Origin: Paenilisteria rustica
GTDB taxonomy: Bacteria; Bacillota; Bacilli; Lactobacillales; Listeriaceae
Direction: 5' to 3'
DNA: 64,000 nt
NCBI RefSeq assembly: GCF_013820765.1
Contig: NZ_JABJVM010000005.1
Span: forward strand, 124,001-188,000
A program made the position numbers and the translations under genes. Of this stretch, positions 61,591 through 64,000 are shown in pieces. The notes under the pieces are model-generated. The model was given only the letters and a program-made list of their open reading frames with translations. It ran no database searches and was not told the origin of the DNA. Positions within the stretch are counted from its first letter, which is position 1; the number at the start of each line of letters is the position of its first letter.

Positions 61591-62829
61591 TCATGCTATT
61601 TTCTTGCTCTTAATATTCGCAATCAAGAATACAATTGCTCCAATAACGAGAATAATCGCCGAAATATAGAAGCCCATTACTTTTGATCCTGTCGAGTCGG
61701 AGATAACACCTGTCAAAAATGGTGCGATAACGGATGAACTCATTCCGAAGAAGTTGAACACGCCAAATGATGTTCCGTAGCCTTTTTTCGGTGCGCTATC
61801 TGCCACGTAAGAGATTAGAATTGGCTCTACTGCAAGCTTTCCTAACAAGCCGTATAAGATTAAGCCGACTAGCAAGATGCCTGATGTCGGTGCCAAAACT
61901 GTTAGCATTAACATTAATGCCGCAGCGACGGTCAAACTAACGATGAAGCGAACTTTTTTCGTGCTGAATTTATCTGACATTCTACTGAAAAATAATGCCC
62001 CTGGAATCGCGGAAAAAGCGACAAGTGCAGCGGAAAATCCGATTGCTACGCCCTCAAATCCACGTTCTTGTTGTAGAAATGATGGCAACCACGTCACGAC
62101 CATATAGTAACCGTAACATGTTGCAAAATAAAGAATATATGACGCAATCATCCGACCTGTAAACAAGTTTTTGATTGGCGCTTTCTCTTTTGGTGCCGCC
62201 TTCTCTTTCGCCATTGTGGCACGATCTACTTTTGGCGAACTTCTAATGACACTCGCAAAAACAAAGATCATCACAACAATCAAACCAGCGATAATGAAAA
62301 GCATGATTTGCCAGTTCATACCGACTGATTTTACAAGTAAACTCGAAGCAATCAAGCCAATACCCATACCGAGCGCAGAACCACTATTGATGATAGCCGT
62401 TGATAGACCACGTTTTTCTGGCGGAATATTCTCAGATGACAGCGAGTAAGCTGCACCGTAGTAGGATCCACAACCAAGTCCGGCAAGTAAACTACCAAGA
62501 TAAATCATTTCTAAACTTTGCGCGGTACCAATCACAAGTGCTGCGATGGCGAATAGCGAGAAACCAGGAATCAGAACAACTTTCTTCCCAAATTTATCGA
62601 CTAAAATCCCCGCTGGAATCTGCATCCCTGTGTAAGCAAAGAAGTAAAAACTAGCAATCAAGCCCATTTGCGCATCGGAATGCTGTCCAATCGTTTGCTG
62701 AATTTCTGGAAAAATTGGTGTTAAGACACTGCGGTAAATCCAGATAACTACCCAACCTAAACATAAAATAATAATAATTTGCTGCCAATACTGGAGCCCC
62801 TTTTTCATTGTTGCCGTTTCGTTTTCCAT
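61591..62829 (-). CDS. MFS transporter, probable ureide (allantoin/allantoate) permease
   Basis: 412 residues with twelve membrane segments of the anion:cation symporter-like MFS type: N-terminal YRSVLTPIFPEIQQTIG, QIPAGILVDKFGKKVVLIPG after helix 2, GAAYSLSSENIPPEKRGLST. A basic loop in the middle (about 200-222, AKEKAAPKEKAPIKNL) joins the halves. Substrate is inferred only from its place between allC and allE. It differs from the NCS1 and NCS2 allantoin/purine permease families usually seen with such genes. GGGAG precedes the ATG. Confidence 0.78.
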   Translation of the reverse strand: MENETATMKKGLQYWQQIIIILCLGWVVIWIYRSVLTPIFPEIQQTIGQHSDAQMGLIASFYFFAYTGMQIPAGILVDKFGKKVVLIPGFSLFAIAALVIGTAQSLEMIYLGSLLAGLGCGSYYGAAYSLSSENIPPEKRGLSTAIINSGSALGMGIGLIASSLLVKSVGMNWQIMLFIIAGLIVVMIFVFASVIRSSPKVDRATMAKEKAAPKEKAPIKNLFTGRMIASYILYFATCYGYYMVVTWLPSFLQQERGFEGVAIGFSAALVAFSAIPGALFFSRMSDKFSTKKVRFIVSLTVAAALMLMLTVLAPTSGILLVGLILYGLLGKLAVEPILISYVADSAPKKGYGTSFGVFNFFGMSSSVIAPFLTGVISDSTGSKVMGFYISAIILVIGAIVFLIANIKSKKIA

Positions 62830-62847
62830 TTTTGATTCACTCCCTGT

Positions 62848-64000
62848 TTATTTATATGCTAATTCGTATAATGCCTCAGTCAATGCTTTAACGCCTTCAA
62901 CCAGGTCTTCCGTTTTTGTATCCTCTGCCGGATTGTGGCTAATACCGCCGATACTTGGCACGAAGAACATCGCTGTTGGTACGCGTGGTGCAAAAATTTG
63001 AGAATCATGACCTGCGCCACTATGCATCACGCGGTAATTGAGTCCTTCTTTTTTACAAACGCCTTCTAATACGGACACGATATGTGGATCCATCGGCACT
63101 GGCGCTTCGTCCATCCACAAATCAATCGAGATATCGATGCCCATTTCTGCACAAATTGTTTTCATATCTTGCTCAATTTCTGCCGTGAAACTGTGTAATT
63201 CTGCCTCATCTGTATGACGACAATCCATCGTGAATAGCGTCTCACCAGGAACCACATTCACCGTATTTGGCTTCGGCTCTACTTTTCCGAAAGTAAGCAC
63301 GAGTGGATCGCCAATTTTTTTCGCTTTATCAATGGATTGCGTCACGATTTTACTAAACGCATAAACCGTGTCTTTCCGATAGCTCATTGGCGTTGTTCCT
63401 GCGTGATTTGATTCGCCATTTAGCACAATCGTATAACGTCTTTGACCAGCGATACTATTCACCACGGCAACCGCCTTGCCCTCATTTTCCAGCACTTTAC
63501 CTTGCTCGATATGAATCTCAACAAACGCCTTAATATCATCACGCAGCGGCTTCGTTTCATCGCGGAAATCAAAACCAGCGCCATGCATTGCATCCACGAA
63601 TTTCACACCTTCAAAATCGGCAACGTCCGCCATCTCATCCTTATTAGCAAGTCCAAAGAAGTTCTTGCTTCCCCAGAAAACGTATGGAAAGCGGCTGCCT
63701 TCTTCTTCCGCCATCGAAATAACTTCCAAATTCCGCAGCGGTTGGCCATGTTTCTCCTTCAAATATTTAATTGCCAGATACGCAGCTAAGACACCGAACT
63801 GACCGTCCAATTTCCCGCCGTTGACTACCGTATCAATATGAGAACCCGACATAATCGTCTCATCCTTGTATGTAGACCCTTCCACGCGACCAAAAAGATT
63901 GCCGATATCATCAAAATACGTCGTAAAACCCGCATCGTCCATTTTTTTCTTCACGCCCTGCTGCGCCTCCACCCAATAATCCGAGTAAAGCAACCGCGTC
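62848..64000 (-). CDS. allC: Allantoate amidohydrolase (5' end outside window)
   Basis: At least 383 codons; the frame continues past the right edge (reading TRLLYSDYWVEAQ), so the N terminus is missing, probably only a few dozen residues. M20 family carbamoylase: metal ligands in SGSHIDTVVNGGKLDGQFG, EEEGSRFPYVFWGSKNF, HIEQGKVLE, and the final HSGAGHDSQIFAP and SHNPAE. It hydrolyses allantoate to ureidoglycine, ammonia and CO2. First visible gene of the ureide operon; the M20 family also includes N-carbamoyl-amino-acid hydrolases, but the context favours AllC. Confidence 0.92.
   Translation of the reverse strand, partial: TRLLYSDYWVEAQQGVKKKMDDAGFTTYFDDIGNLFGRVEGSTYKDETIMSGSHIDTVVNGGKLDGQFGVLAAYLAIKYLKEKHGQPLRNLEVISMAEEEGSRFPYVFWGSKNFFGLANKDEMADVADFEGVKFVDAMHGAGFDFRDETKPLRDDIKAFVEIHIEQGKVLENEGKAVAVVNSIAGQRRYTIVLNGESNHAGTTPMSYRKDTVYAFSKIVTQSIDKAKKIGDPLVLTFGKVEPKPNTVNVVPGETLFTMDCRHTDEAELHSFTAEIEQDMKTICAEMGIDISIDLWMDEAPVPMDPHIVSVLEGVCKKEGLNYRVMHSGAGHDSQIFAPRVPTAMFFVPSIGGISHNPAEDTKTEDLVEGVKALTEALYELAYK

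Overview
The window looks like a chromosomal segment of a low-GC Gram-positive bacterium of the family Listeriaceae, most likely a Listeria species outside L. monocytogenes. Reasons: an LPXTG protein and a WxL surface protein, a very large Listeria-type adhesin, an S-box ahead of metX, strong AGGAGG ribosome binding sites, and a run of genes (formate transporter, metX, DUF308, LPXTG protein, Crp/Fnr, BioY, MarR with two ABC genes, azoreductase) that from memory resembles L. monocytogenes lmo0593-lmo0611. I could not run a search, so the genus is an inference. Layout: 0-7 kb is a surface-protein block with a beta-helix/Ig adhesin running off the left edge, a divergent Mga-like regulator and a WxL protein. 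7-13.7 kb holds a glucose uptake permease, a heterodimeric ABC exporter pair, and a YeiH-type exporter with a divergent LysR regulator. 13.7-20 kb is a decaying accessory island: a small membrane protein, a DUF4240 gene with an early TGA, a GNAT gene with an internal deletion, a DUF4236 protein, then a type VII secretion LXG/WHH-nuclease toxin cassette with SUKH immunity genes and a frameshifted accessory gene, ending in an integrase stump beside tRNA-Ser(CGA). 20-31 kb carries housekeeping and stress genes: an Eis-like acetyltransferase, azoreductase, a MerR/SRPBCC operon, the flotillin FloA locus, a ClC channel, an autoregulated MarR, an M6 protease and an L,D-transpeptidase. The intergene at 31.0-31.4 kb contains two related palindromic MITE-like elements in opposite orientation and an 8-bp tandem repeat. 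31.4-39 kb has a MarR-controlled ABC exporter pair, an SDR with a divergent TetR regulator, a MATE exporter, and a 565-bp intergene with repeated double hairpins. 39-53.7 kb has small membrane proteins, two Crp/Fnr regulators, a PadR-DUF1700-DUF4097 envelope operon, BirA-controlled bioY, an LPXTG protein, SAM-riboswitch-controlled metX, a formate/nitrite channel, and an AraC regulator divergent from a sugar porter. 53.7-64 kb is one long leftward operon for ureide catabolism: allC (cut by the window edge), an MFS transporter, allE, two tandem allD-like genes, fdrA (allF), DUF1116 (allG), and a DUF2877 (allH) frame that continues without a stop into carbamate kinase (allK). Together these would turn allantoate into ammonia, CO2, oxamate and one ATP through carbamoyl phosphate. 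The most unusual items are the allH-allK reading-frame fusion, the covarying hairpin repeats at 38.6-38.9 kb, the paired MITE-like elements, and the decaying toxin island beside tRNA-Ser.
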